From positions 1,302,001 through 1,366,000 of the forward strand of contig NZ_CP037952.1 in assembly GCF_004358345.1 (NCBI RefSeq): a stretch of 64,000 nt of DNA, read 5' to 3'. The notes beneath the pieces were generated by a model. It was not told the origin of the DNA. It saw nothing but the letters and a program-made list of their open reading frames with translations, and did no database searches. The position numbers were made by a program, and so were the translations under genes. Positions 1-8,447 of the stretch are shown in pieces. This stretch comes from Parashewanella spongiae. Lineage in GTDB: Bacteria > Pseudomonadota > Gammaproteobacteria > Enterobacterales > Shewanellaceae. Within the stretch, counting starts at the first letter, position 1, and every line of letters starts with the position of its first letter.

Positions 1-265
1 TTATCAAGGCGGAAATATTATCAACACGATAAGCAAAATGCGCTAAGCCTACTTGATCGCCCTTTAGATCGCGGTTTTCTCTTTTACCGTGATCGCTAAA
101 CGATATGTAGTTATAGTCATCGCCAAAATGTATCCAGTTTCTTGGCTTGCCATACCATTCACTTTTTCCACCACCACGAACTTGCCAGTGAGGAAATGCA
201 GCTTGATAAAATTCAAGTGCTCTAGGGATATCTTTTATCACTAAATTTATATGCTCTAGTATCAT
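1..265 (-). CDS. VOC (glyoxalase/bleomycin-resistance fold) protein, 3' part missing
   Basis: The gene runs off the left edge, so only the first 88 codons are present. The start is the ATG at 263-265, preceded by a GGAG ribosome site. The protein opens with a beta strand carrying His5 (ILEHINLVIKD), followed by a helix (ALEFYQAAF). This is the usual first beta-alpha unit of the vicinal-oxygen-chelate superfamily, in which such a His often binds metal. Members include glyoxalases, dioxygenases and antibiotic-binding proteins, and the substrate cannot be told from this fragment. A MITE starts 26 bases upstream of the start codon, so the native promoter may be displaced. Confidence 0.75.
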   Translation of the reverse strand, partial: MILEHINLVIKDIPRALEFYQAAFPHWQVRGGGKSEWYGKPRNWIHFGDDYNYISFSDHGKRENRDLKGDQVGLAHFAYRVDNISALI

Positions 266-291
266 GGCGTTTCTCCTTCTGAATAAGATTA

Positions 292-558
292 GGAACTGTC
301 TCAAAATAACTTACCGATTTGTTACTGCTTAAAATTGTCAATATCAAGGCACGAAGAATGATGTTTAGTTATTCTAATTGAAAAATGAGTAACGCAGAGA
401 GTGGCAATTTTAAGCGTAACCCTTTGGGCTGTGTTTATTTTTGGCTTCTACTGTGTTGTCGAAAGCTTATGTAGAGTAACTACACCACACTTTCTTCGCC
501 TTGTATAAGCTCAAAAATAAACGACAGCAAAACAGGGAAGTTATTTTGGAACAGTTCC
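292..558. mobile_element. MITE with 21-bp inverted ends and TTA duplication
   Basis: The ends GGAACTGTCTCAAAATAACTT (292-312) and the reverse complement of 538-558 match at all but two positions. Both sides are flanked by TTA (289-291 and 559-561). There is no open frame large enough for a transposase, so this is a non-autonomous element of 267 bp. A 3-bp TNA duplication is known for the IS1031 group of the IS5 family, so mobilisation by such an enzyme is a reasonable guess. It fills the whole gap between the VOC gene and the 3' end of the flavin reductase gene. Confidence 0.8.
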
Positions 559-562
559 TTAT

Positions 563-1156
563 TTACATTCCAAAGCTAAAATTACCTTGATTTGGGTAGG
601 GCTGATCTTGCAGTTTTAACCTCATCGATTTTAATGCTTCGGCGTACATGAATAGCATGTGTAAGCTATAGTCGATTCTTTTACGCAGCTGCTGATCACG
701 TTCAGACTCACATTCAGCAAGCAATACCTCGTTTGCACTCCGTACGATGATGTGATCGGGGATGGGGAGCATTTTATTATTTTTAAACGCATTCATTTTT
801 AATTCTGCAATAGGGTAAACACCGCTTACTCCACTTGAAACGGATACCAGCAAAACAGGTTTATTTGCCGTAATAGCACCATCGCACATCATCAGAAAGT
901 TTTTTAATAATGGAGAAGCAACCCCATTCCATTCGGGCGTAATCAACACTATTGCGTCAGCTTCATTAAGTGATTGGTTTAGTGCTTCCCAGTGTTGGCC
1001 TTTATTACTAGAGCCATCCCAAAAAGGTAAATCAATTTCCTGTAATTCGATGTGTTTCGATTGAGAAAACTTTCCTAGGTTAAGTCGAATAAACTCCCCG
1101 ACTTTAGCGCTTTGAGAACTCTTCCGTTGACTGCTACTAAAAATAACTAGCTTCAT
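563..1156 (-). CDS. NAD(P)H-dependent FMN reductase family flavoprotein
   Basis: This 197-residue protein has a flavodoxin-like fold. The N-terminal strand LVIFSSSQRKSSQS supplies an FMN phosphate-binding loop (about residues 3-16), and TPEWNG (73-78) matches the TPEYNG flavin-binding motif of the NADPH-dependent FMN reductase family. Such enzymes reduce FMN, quinones or azo compounds in the cytoplasm. The gene is divergent from a cysteine-rich DNA-binding regulator 139 bases away, with inverted repeats between them. A redox-controlled pair is therefore likely, although that link is inference. The TTA flank of a MITE lies right against its stop codon. Confidence 0.85.
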   Translation of the reverse strand: MKLVIFSSSQRKSSQSAKVGEFIRLNLGKFSQSKHIELQEIDLPFWDGSSNKGQHWEALNQSLNEADAIVLITPEWNGVASPLLKNFLMMCDGAITANKPVLLVSVSSGVSGVYPIAELKMNAFKNNKMLPIPDHIIVRSANEVLLAECESERDQQLRKRIDYSLHMLFMYAEALKSMRLKLQDQPYPNQGNFSFGM

Positions 1157-1170
1157 ATTATATAAACCTT

Positions 1171-1194
1171 TTACTATATAAATTATATAAGTAA
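1171..1194. promoter_or_regulatory. Inverted repeat, candidate operator between divergent genes
   Basis: TTACTATATAA at 1171 is mirrored by TTATATAAGTAA ending at 1194, giving an imperfect AT-rich dyad in the divergent promoter region. A second short palindrome (GTTTATTAAAC) lies at about 1203-1213. Both are placed where a regulator encoded at 1296 could act on both genes. No binding motif of a known protein was recognised. Confidence 0.35.
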
Positions 1195-1284
1195 GGTAAA
1201 TTGTTTATTAAACAGTGTAAAGGGGTAAATTCAAAAAAATAAATAAAAAAGTTTACTTATTCGAAGGAGAAGTAATAATAGGGC

Positions 1285-1295
1285 AAGGAGGTGAT
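1285..1295 (+). promoter_or_regulatory. Full-length Shine-Dalgarno match touching the start codon
   Basis: AAGGAGGTGAT is an 11-base perfect complement of the usual 16S rRNA 3' tail, and it ends directly at the ATG at 1296. Only four bases separate the GGAGG core from the start codon. This fixes the start of the regulator gene and suggests strong but possibly sterically limited initiation. Confidence 0.7.
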
Positions 1296-1961
1296 ATGAA
1301 AACCACAGAAAAAATACTCAATTTGTTGAAAGTTCATGGCCCTTTGACCGCAAAGTTTTTGTCAAAAGAACTCGCTTTAACAACAATGGGAGTTAGACAG
1401 CATCTGCAGCTACTGGAAGACAATGGTGATGTTGCAACAGAAGATAGAGCGCAAGGGCGCGGAAGACCAACGCGATATTGGTATTTAACCGAAGGCAGCG
1501 CTAGCCACTTTGATGATAGGCATGAAGAGTTAACATTGCAATTGATTGATTCAGTCATTCAGGTATTCGGTGATGGTGGGCTCGATAAGTTGATAACAGC
1601 AAGAGAAAAAAGCAGTTTTGCACAATACGATCGTGTTTTAGCATTAACTACAAACCTTGAAGAAAAATTACAGGCACTTTGTGAGTTACGTAGCAATGAA
1701 GGATACATGGCCTCTTGTGACTTTAGTGATAAAGACTATTGGCTTTACGAGAATCATTGCCCAATCTGTGCAGCGGCAACCAAATGTCAAAACTTTTGTC
1801 GTTCCGAATTAGAAATGTTTCAAAAGCTTTTTGAACAAATTGCTTCAGTGTCTAGGGAAGAGCATATTATTGAAGGCGCACGTCGCTGCGCTTATAAATT
1901 TTCCCCATTTTCGAGTGCTAAAACCAGTGAAGATGTGACAGAGGTGGCTAATGCAAAGTAA
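1296..1961 (+). CDS. Winged-helix regulator with a cysteine cluster (Fe-S type)
   Basis: The 221-residue protein begins with a helix-turn-helix (about residues 15-45, ending in TTMGVRQHLQLLEDNG) and a wing containing GRGRPTRYWYLT. The C-terminal half carries Cys155, Cys158, Cys164, Cys168 and Cys198 in the pattern CPIC-x5-C-x3-C-x29-C. This arrangement resembles SufR-like and related ArsR/DeoR-type regulators that hold an iron-sulfur cluster, so it may sense iron or redox state. It is divergent from a flavin reductase and overlaps rsuA by 11 bases, so the two are probably co-transcribed. The metal or cluster ligand is inferred from spacing only. Confidence 0.8.
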   Translation: MKTTEKILNLLKVHGPLTAKFLSKELALTTMGVRQHLQLLEDNGDVATEDRAQGRGRPTRYWYLTEGSASHFDDRHEELTLQLIDSVIQVFGDGGLDKLITAREKSSFAQYDRVLALTTNLEEKLQALCELRSNEGYMASCDFSDKDYWLYENHCPICAAATKCQNFCRSELEMFQKLFEQIASVSREEHIIEGARRCAYKFSPFSSAKTSEDVTEVANAK

Positions 1962-2673
1962 GCGAAGCCGCTTGGATAGATTTTTGTGTAAAAAACTTAA
2001 TTTACCACAGAAATCTGTACGAATATTATTGATAAATAATAGAGTAAAGGTCGATAGAAAAGTCACTACATCGCTTGATTTACAAATTGATGAGTTTAAT
2101 CACATTCAGTTCGATGACAATGTATTGCAAGATAAGACAGCCATTTATTTAATGATGAATAAACCTGTTGGGGTGGTGAGTGCAACTAAAGATGCAGAGC
2201 ATAGTACAGTGATTGATCTGCTTACTCACTCTCAAAAAAATGAGCTACATATAGCAGGTCGATTAGACTTAAATTCTTCTGGATTAATCTTGCTAACGAA
2301 TGATAGCCGCTGGTCAAAGGGTTTAATGTCGCCAGAAAATAAAGTTGATAAAGTATACCGAGTGACGCTAGCAGATCCGATTTCAAGCAAATACATAGAA
2401 GGTTTTAGAAAAGGATTTTATTTTGAATATGAGAATGTTACGACTAAACCTGCTGCTTTAGAAATTATCGGTGAGCGTGAAGCAATAGTTACACTTAGTG
2501 AAGGAAAGTATCATCAAATTAAAAGGATGTTTGGTCGATACCGAAATGCTGTAGTTGGGTTGCATCGTTTATCCATTGGTGGTCTTTATTTGGATCGAAC
2601 TCTTGAACCTAGCCAAAGTCGTGAGCTATCAGAGTTGGAACTGCTTAAACCGTTGTTTGCCTGCCCCAAATGA
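1951..2673 (+). CDS. rsuA: 16S rRNA pseudouridine synthase, RsuA type
   Basis: The enzyme isomerises a uridine in 16S rRNA (U516 in E. coli RsuA). The 240-residue protein has an N-terminal S4 RNA-binding region (about 1-55), then the catalytic domain with GRLDLNSSG, where Asp106 is the expected catalytic residue. EGKYHQIKRMF, typical of the RsuA/RluE group, lies near the C terminus. RluE or RluB paralogues would look similar, and RsuA is preferred because of the S4 domain and length. The start overlaps the preceding regulator gene by 11 bases. The 3' end overlaps the convergent gene at 2645 by 29 bases. Confidence 0.82.
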   Translation: MQSKRSRLDRFLCKKLNLPQKSVRILLINNRVKVDRKVTTSLDLQIDEFNHIQFDDNVLQDKTAIYLMMNKPVGVVSATKDAEHSTVIDLLTHSQKNELHIAGRLDLNSSGLILLTNDSRWSKGLMSPENKVDKVYRVTLADPISSKYIEGFRKGFYFEYENVTTKPAALEIIGEREAIVTLSEGKYHQIKRMFGRYRNAVVGLHRLSIGGLYLDRTLEPSQSRELSELELLKPLFACPK

Positions 2674-3454
2674 TACAGTCATGTAATGGCTCACTTAAGG
2701 TGGTTGCGTCTGAGTCAGTTAATAATCGATAAACTTCGTCACGATGCTTACTGGAAACATTGAGTTTAATCCATTGTTTTAGAAGTGTTTTTAGTTGTTC
2801 AACTTCTTTTGGATCTTTACCCGTTGGTATTTCTATTTCGTTATATGCTCTAAATTTTGAATCAGAACAAAGCAACATAATTTGCAGCAAGTGACGCGTA
2901 TTCTCTCTTACGAGTGAATCAAATTTCGTGCTCGCAATGACTGGAACTGAAGCTTCAGATTCTGTTGAAGCAAGTAATTCATCTGACTTTATAAGCGACA
3001 CGCTTTTGTTTTCATACGAGAATACGAACATGGTTAAATTTAGTTTTAAATATGCTTTGCGCTCATTGTGAGTGAGTTTCAATTGCTCACAAACAGATTT
3101 AAAAGCTAAAACAGGTACTGCACTGTTTGGATTTAATGATGTGAGCGGCTTATTTTCAGTCTTAGGGTTCTTAACTTGTTTTGGTAATCTTGTGTATTTT
3201 GAAACAGCTTCTAGGATTATGCTTTCACCAATATTCCCCTTTTGATAAGTAATGGATATAGAATTAAAAGCTAGGTCAAGCTGAAAAAAACCTCTCAAAG
3301 CAACGACTTCTTTCTTTCCCTCAAAATTCGACTCTATTTTATAGCAGGAGTTGTTTGGCAAAAATAAAAAATAAATATCATCTTTGCGCTTTAAAGCACT
3401 CGGGTTATTTTGTAAGTAAGCTAATAAGCTTGGAACCGTGAATTCTACAGACAT
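2645..3454 (-). CDS. Hypothetical protein, 269 residues
   Basis: I do not recognise this protein. It has no signal peptide, no membrane span and no clear motif. Its composition is rich in Lys, Leu and Ser, and the middle (about 110-130) is a Pro/Asn/Lys-rich linker between two more structured halves. The C-terminal part (about 185-245) looks helical and charged. The start ATG at 3452-3454 has only weak ribosome-site signals. It is a lone gene, convergent with and overlapping rsuA by 29 bases, and divergent from purT. A lineage-specific protein is the safest description. Confidence 0.6.
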   Translation of the reverse strand: MSVEFTVPSLLAYLQNNPSALKRKDDIYFLFLPNNSCYKIESNFEGKKEVVALRGFFQLDLAFNSISITYQKGNIGESIILEAVSKYTRLPKQVKNPKTENKPLTSLNPNSAVPVLAFKSVCEQLKLTHNERKAYLKLNLTMFVFSYENKSVSLIKSDELLASTESEASVPVIASTKFDSLVRENTRHLLQIMLLCSDSKFRAYNEIEIPTGKDPKEVEQLKTLLKQWIKLNVSSKHRDEVYRLLTDSDATTLSEPLHDCIIWGRQTTV

Positions 3455-3678
3455 TTTCTATTTTACCGATTTTTTAAAACTGCCTTTAAACTTCAAATTA
3501 ACAAAAGCCTCTCCATAAATGAAAGCTCGTCTAATTATTAATCCTACTTGTTATGCCAGTATTCAGCTTGCAGTAGATTTATCAAAAACTCTTCTTTATT
3601 CTCCCAAAACTGACAGATTCTGCTTCAACAATTAATTTTGCACTAAACTCATTTCATACACTTCAATTTGGAGCCAAG

Positions 3679-4854
3679 ATGATAGGTACCGCGTTATGCA
3701 AAAATTCGATTAAAGCCATGTTATTAGGCAGTGGTGAGTTAGGCAAAGAGGTCGCTATTGAGTTGCAAAGGTATGGAATAGAAGTGATTGCCGTTGACCG
3801 TTACGCTAATGCTCCTGCTATGCATATCGCTCATCGTTCGCATGTTATTGACATGATGGATTCTGCTGCACTTAAATCTGTCATTGCGCAAGAAAGCCCT
3901 AATATTATCATTCCAGAACTAGAGGCGATTAATACTCAGGTACTTGTTGAAGTTGAGTCTTTTGGGGTGAAAGTTGTACCAAATGCCAAAGCGACTCAAT
4001 TGACAATGAACAGGGAAGGGATAAGACGACTAGCGGCGAATACATTAGGTCTACTTACTTCGAGATTCTTCTTTTGTGATAGCAAAAAAGAAATGGAGAA
4101 AGCGATTACGACCATTGGATTTCCTTGTGTTATAAAGCCAATTATGAGCTCATCTGGTCATGGGCAGACAGTCGTAAAATCTGAGCTTCAATTTGATGCC
4201 GCGTGGGAGGTTTCGCAAGAGGACGCTCGTGGTGGAAAAGGAAGAATTATCGTTGAAGACTTCATTGAATTCGACTATGAAATCACCTTGTTAACGGTTA
4301 GCGCTGTTGATGGCATTCATTTTTGTGAACCTATCGGCCACCGGCAAGAAGACGGTGATTATCGTGAGTCATGGCAGCCCCAGCAAATGACGAATGAGCT
4401 CATACAAATTTCAAGAGAAATGGCAACCAAAGTCGTTAAATCACTTGGAGGATTTGGCGTTTTTGGCGTGGAAATGTTCATTAAAGGTGATCAAGTATAT
4501 TTTTCAGAGGTTTCCCCTAGACCCCATGATACAGGGATGGTTACATTGATCAGTCAAGATAAATCAGAATTCGCGTTGCATGTTAGAGCTATTTTAGGGT
4601 TTCCAGTGGGGAGTATTTTGCAATATGGTCATAGCGCTTCGGCGGTTTTACTTGCCGACGGACACTCAGTTAATATAGGTTTTGAAGGTGTACGTGAAGC
4701 CTTATTGGAAGCTGGTACTCAGCTTCGTTTGTTTGCAAAACCTGAAATTAATGGTCAACGGCGACTCGGTGTCGCGTTAGCACTATCTGATAATACTCAA
4801 TCAGCCCTTGATAAAGCGAAACGAGTGGCAGAGCAAGTGAAAGTGATTTTTTGA
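3679..4854 (+). CDS. purT: Formate-dependent phosphoribosylglycinamide formyltransferase
   Basis: PurT makes formyl-GAR from GAR, formate and ATP, an alternative to the folate-dependent PurN step of purine synthesis. The 391-residue protein has the usual family length. It has an N-terminal nucleotide-binding-like region ([17 protein letters not shown]), an ATP-grasp domain ([17 protein letters not shown] near 150-166) and the family signature [19 protein letters not shown] near 275-293. The ATG at 3679 follows GGAGCC at about 3670. No PurR-like palindrome was seen upstream. Confidence 0.95.
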   Translation: MIGTALCKNSIKAMLLGSGELGKEVAIELQRYGIEVIAVDRYANAPAMHIAHRSHVIDMMDSAALKSVIAQESPNIIIPELEAINTQVLVEVESFGVKVVPNAKATQLTMNREGIRRLAANTLGLLTSRFFFCDSKKEMEKAITTIGFPCVIKPIMSSSGHGQTVVKSELQFDAAWEVSQEDARGGKGRIIVEDFIEFDYEITLLTVSAVDGIHFCEPIGHRQEDGDYRESWQPQQMTNELIQISREMATKVVKSLGGFGVFGVEMFIKGDQVYFSEVSPRPHDTGMVTLISQDKSEFALHVRAILGFPVGSILQYGHSASAVLLADGHSVNIGFEGVREALLEAGTQLRLFAKPEINGQRRLGVALALSDNTQSALDKAKRVAEQVKVIF

Positions 4855-4873
4855 AGCATCTTAATAAAGTCGT

Positions 4874-5299
4874 TTATTCAAGCGTAGTCAGCCTTATATT
4901 GATCTCGTCGCGGGTCGCTTCAATGGCTGAAACAACTTGTTCAGTTGCTAATTGGCTTTCCTCTATGCTGCTCCAATTACTTGACCAAATTTGCATAAGT
5001 TTTTTTGACTTTACCATCACTTCTTCACCAGCTAAGGGGCTCAAGTCATTGATTAAGCCAACCTTCACCCAGCCCTTTCTCGGACTTCCTTCTACTATAT
5101 TTTTATCGTAATGAGCATAATAAACAAGTTGTTCGAGTGCAGATAGCTCAAGTAATATTTCAAAGCTAGCGGTACGTATCGTATTGTTATTTTCTGTAGA
5201 TTCAAGACGCCAAACATTGTAAGAAAAACCGACTAAAGAGAGCAATATGCTGAAAATTACAAAGTAGTATTGATATTGGTGAATTTTTGCCACTCTCAT
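4874..5299 (-). CDS. Hypothetical single-pass membrane protein, 141 residues
   Basis: I do not recognise the family. One hydrophobic segment at about residues 11-30 (YYFVIFSILLSLVGFSYNVW) would anchor the protein in the inner membrane. The remaining roughly 110 residues would be periplasmic, acidic and probably helical, somewhat like a small sensor or chemoreceptor ligand domain without a signalling output. It is convergent with purT (19 bases between the ends). A MITE lies 55 bases upstream of its start codon. Confidence 0.6.
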   Translation of the reverse strand: MRVAKIHQYQYYFVIFSILLSLVGFSYNVWRLESTENNNTIRTASFEILLELSALEQLVYYAHYDKNIVEGSPRKGWVKVGLINDLSPLAGEEVMVKSKKLMQIWSSNWSSIEESQLATEQVVSAIEATRDEINIRLTTLE

Positions 5300-5354
5300 G
5301 TCATACCTCTAAAATTATTAACTTATTTGTGAAATTAGAAATTCATTCGATTAA

Positions 5355-5595
5355 CCTAGAAACATCAGTTACTGCGTTCTCAAGCGTAGAAAAAATGGCT
5401 GGTAGTAAGGAGTAGCTTGTAGCAAGTAGTTTATTCTACTTGCAAAAGTTACAACGCAGATAGCAGTCATTTTAGCAAGATTGTGAGCGTAGAACACTTC
5501 ACTCATTGGGTGAAAGCCATTATGATAAAGTCATCTTATTGCTCAAACAGTTACTCATATACTCATATACTCAGCGTTCAGCTGATGTTTTTAGG
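5355..5595. mobile_element. MITE family 1, copy A, duplication ATTAA
   Basis: This 241-bp element has ends CCTAGAAACATCAG and, inverted, CCTAAAAACATCAG. ATTAA stands on both sides (5350-5354 and 5596-5600). It is nearly the same sequence as copies at 38589, 43815 and 58055. This copy has an extra ACTCATAT repeat near 5560. It sits between two divergent genes and probably replaces part of their shared upstream region. Confidence 0.88.
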
Positions 5596-5669
5596 ATTAA
5601 TTAATGTAATTGGTATTAGAGTATAGTTTAGCAATAAATGATAAGACTTTTAGTCGAAGGGGAAAAATA

Positions 5670-6011
5670 ATGGATACAGGCTTGAAACTCCTTTTCATGT
5701 GTATTGGCATTGCGGTATTAATTTATTTTGTATTTGGATCTAAAAGAGGTTTAGTTATTTTTGAATTACATTTCAAAAATGGAAGATTAGACAAGCATAA
5801 AGGCAAAGTACCTGAAAAATTTATGCGTGAAGCTCGTCAGTTGGCCAAACACAATAAAATGACAGGTACTGTACGAGCTGAAAAGAGCGGTGATGTTCGA
5901 TTACACATTTCTGCCAATGTTTCCGACGACTTAACGCAACAACTACGAAATTTATTTCCATTCGAACTGTATGATATTAAGTCCGTCGATCACAGTCGAA
6001 ATACAGGCTAA
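5670..6011 (+). CDS. Small membrane-anchored protein, DUF3634 type
   Basis: The ATG at 5670 is chosen because AAGGGG stands just upstream; a longer frame from 5610 would start in MITE flank. The 113-residue product has an N-terminal hydrophobic segment (about 6-23, LLFMCIGIAVLIYFVFGS), then a small basic soluble domain containing VIFELHFKNGRLDKHKGKVP. This resembles DUF3634 proteins found in Shewanella and Vibrio, whose function is unknown. It is convergent with recN. Family assignment is from memory of this sequence type and is moderate. Confidence 0.65.
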   Translation: MDTGLKLLFMCIGIAVLIYFVFGSKRGLVIFELHFKNGRLDKHKGKVPEKFMREARQLAKHNKMTGTVRAEKSGDVRLHISANVSDDLTQQLRNLFPFELYDIKSVDHSRNTG

Positions 6012-6041
6012 TAACGGCTTTAATCTCTTAACGAGTTAGCA

Positions 6042-7700
6042 TCAACCGTGAAGTAGTTCTCTAGCATTCGCTAATGAACTACTGGTTATGGTGTCTCCAG
6101 CTAAAAGCCTCGCGAGTTCTTGTACTCTTTGTTCATGGTTCAATGCTGCCATAGAGGTTTCTGTTTGATCTTTTTTAGCTTCTTTATTTACGAACATATG
6201 TTGGTGCCCATTACCTGCTACTTGTGGTAAATGAGTTACGCAGAATACTTGGGTCGACTCCCCTAAGCTGCGAAGCATTCTCCCAACAACAGCGGCTGTT
6301 GGGCCAGAAATACCAACATCAACTTCATCAAAAATTAGGGTAGGCGTCGCGACTTTTTGTGCAGTAATAACTTGAATGCCTAAGCCAATACGAGATAGCT
6401 CACCACCTGAAGCAACCTTGGCAATGGCTTGCATTGGTTGCCCTGGATTTGCTGTGACGAGAAACTGAACCTGATCAGCTCCAACGCAACTCATTTGCTC
6501 AGCATTATAGGTAATTTCTATTTGGAATTTGCCTTTTGGCATGTTGAGTTCATTAATGGATTGAGTGACTAATTTATTTAATTCTTTGGCATATCGTTGT
6601 CTACTTTGGCTTAGTTTTTTTGCGGCTGAATAGTATTGTGTTTGAGCGTCAACAAGTTGTAAGTTCACATCGTCTAGCTTGTTTACGTCTTGTGACAAAC
6701 CCTCCAACTCAATCCTGATTTTTTGGTGAAAACTTGCCAATTCAGAAGGTGATATTTGATGTTTTCGAGCTAATTGTAACGATTTTGAGAGTCTTTGTTC
6801 GAGAAAATTAAAATGCTCTGGATCTTGTTCGATATTGCTAAGATACAACTGGACTTCACTACTGCTTTCTTGAACTTGTATCAGCGCGTCGTTGAGCATA
6901 TTGCTGACATTTCTAAATTGCGGGTCAATCGTTTCAATTTGTCCGATCACAGCAACGGCATGGTTTAATAATGAAGCGATATTAGCTTCATCTTCGTTGA
7001 GTAATGCCACGCTTTGTTGACATTTTTCAATGAGATCAGAGCTGTTTGCAAGGCGCTTATGTTCTTGCTCTATGGTTTCAAATTCGCCGAGTTTTAAATC
7101 AAATTCATTTAACTCTTCAATTTGATATTCTAACAGTTGCTGCCGAGATTTTCGTTCTTCTTGACTGAGTTTAAGCTGCTTAAGCTCGGCTTCAACTCGT
7201 TTTACTTTGTGATACCGCTGAGACACAGACTCAATTAATGACGAATGGTTGGCGTAACCGTCAAGCAAGGTTAGTTGGTGCTCTGTTTTGAGCATAGCAT
7301 GGTGGGCGTGCTGTCCATGTACAGATACGAGCAATTGCCCTAATGCTTTTAATTGAGTGATAGGGACAGGGTTACCATTGATGTAAGCTCGAGAGCGTCC
7401 ATCGTTACTAATGACACGTCTGAGAATACATTCATCATCGTGATCTAAGTCTTGATCTTCTAACCAGCGTTTAGCCATCGGTAACTTGTGAAGTGAGAAG
7501 CTAGCGCTGACTTCGGCTTTGTCTGAACCTGAACGTATAGAGTTTACGTCAGCACGGTTACCTAAACATAAACCTAACGCGTCAATTGCGATAGATTTAC
7601 CAGCACCGGTTTCACCTGTAATACTGGTCATTCCAGATTTAAAATCGAGTTCAAGAAAACGAACGATAGCAAAGTTATGGACACTGAGTTGACAAAGCAT
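6042..7700 (-). CDS. recN: DNA repair ATPase RecN
   Basis: RecN is an SMC-like protein that acts early in double-strand break repair. The 552-residue protein has Walker A GETGAGKS (about 28-35), two coiled-coil stretches in the middle (about 150-240 and 295-370) and the C-terminal ATPase half with LIFDEVDVGISGPTA. The start at 7700 has AGGAT upstream. Two LexA boxes lie 21-59 bases upstream, so strong SOS induction is expected as in E. coli. It is convergent with the DUF3634 gene. Confidence 0.96.
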   Translation of the reverse strand: MLCQLSVHNFAIVRFLELDFKSGMTSITGETGAGKSIAIDALGLCLGNRADVNSIRSGSDKAEVSASFSLHKLPMAKRWLEDQDLDHDDECILRRVISNDGRSRAYINGNPVPITQLKALGQLLVSVHGQHAHHAMLKTEHQLTLLDGYANHSSLIESVSQRYHKVKRVEAELKQLKLSQEERKSRQQLLEYQIEELNEFDLKLGEFETIEQEHKRLANSSDLIEKCQQSVALLNEDEANIASLLNHAVAVIGQIETIDPQFRNVSNMLNDALIQVQESSSEVQLYLSNIEQDPEHFNFLEQRLSKSLQLARKHQISPSELASFHQKIRIELEGLSQDVNKLDDVNLQLVDAQTQYYSAAKKLSQSRQRYAKELNKLVTQSINELNMPKGKFQIEITYNAEQMSCVGADQVQFLVTANPGQPMQAIAKVASGGELSRIGLGIQVITAQKVATPTLIFDEVDVGISGPTAAVVGRMLRSLGESTQVFCVTHLPQVAGNGHQHMFVNKEAKKDQTETSMAALNHEQRVQELARLLAGDTITSSSLANARELLHG

Positions 7701-7721
7701 AATGATATCCTATCAAAACCA

Positions 7722-7737
7722 CTGTATTGATGAACAG
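7722..7737 (-). promoter_or_regulatory. LexA box 1 of recN
   Basis: CTGTATTGATGAACAG fits the enterobacterial-type LexA consensus CTG-N10-CAG. It lies 21 bases upstream of the recN start, downstream of a possible -10 (TATACT) that falls between the two boxes. Confidence 0.8.
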
Positions 7738-7743
7738 TATATA

Positions 7744-7759
7744 CTGTTTTTTCATACAG
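7744..7759 (-). promoter_or_regulatory. LexA box 2 of recN
   Basis: CTGTTTTTTCATACAG is a second CTG-N10-CAG site, 22 bases from box 1 (start to start). This is two helical turns, so two LexA dimers could bind the same face. Tandem boxes are also known at E. coli recN. Confidence 0.85.
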
Positions 7760-7840
7760 TAAATGGTTGTAGGATAATTAGACGGTTTTTTTATGGGAAA
7801 TTATATGGATAGGCATCCATGCCTTGAGTTATAGCCTGAC

Positions 7841-8443
7841 TTATTCGTTCATGCTAATACCGATATTTGAAATTCCGCTTGAAACGATTTCTTTACGTAA
7901 CTCTTTGACCATGTCAGAAGTAATTTTGTTCGATTCAATAATTTCAAGTAAATCACCTTGAACAGCCCTTTCTTCTACCATTGCTGGGTGCTCAAAAATA
8001 TAATCATCCAGTTGAGTTTCGTTCTTAAACTCCATATCACAAGTCGCTTCAATGTAATTAGCAACTGTGCTCGATGACAGCTTACTGACGTTAGTGATGT
8101 CTTCTTCAACCTTGCTTTGAAGTGCACTGAGGAGCTGAGTTAACGCCACGGCTGCATCAAGGGCAGGGTATACACCATACATATCAAAGTCTTCTGGCTC
8201 TGGAGTTATTGAGTCAATTTTATCAAGATATAAATCAGTGTTTAATTTTAACTTTTTATCATATTGCTTCTGCCATAGCAGATTAAGTGTTGTGTCGAGC
8301 ACAACAGGGTTACCGAATTCAGTAACTGTTGAAAATAAATGATAATTTGGATACATACGCTGACATAAAGCAATCGCAAATAATTCTTTTTGCTCAATCT
8401 TTAACGCTTTCAACCGCTTAAAAAAACCTACCTTTTTAGTCAT
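7841..8443 (-). CDS. DUF416 (YjaG-like) protein
   Basis: This 200-residue soluble protein resembles the YjaG/DUF416 family: a helical protein with FFKRLKALKIEQKELFAIALCQRMYPNY near the N terminus and an AL(D/A)AAVAL helix at about 93-105. The role of the family is not known. It starts 4 bases after the barA stop codon on the same strand, so it is probably the last gene of a barA transcript. Its C-terminal 40 residues are acidic and may be disordered. The family call is moderate. Confidence 0.75.
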   Translation of the reverse strand: MTKKVGFFKRLKALKIEQKELFAIALCQRMYPNYHLFSTVTEFGNPVVLDTTLNLLWQKQYDKKLKLNTDLYLDKIDSITPEPEDFDMYGVYPALDAAVALTQLLSALQSKVEEDITNVSKLSSSTVANYIEATCDMEFKNETQLDDYIFEHPAMVEERAVQGDLLEIIESNKITSDMVKELRKEIVSSGISNIGISMNE

Positions 8444-8447
8444 AGAC

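Noticed and set aside
3455-3678. PurR operator upstream of purT
   Set aside because: I searched for an ACGCAAACGTTTGCGT-like palindrome here and upstream of purE and saw none.
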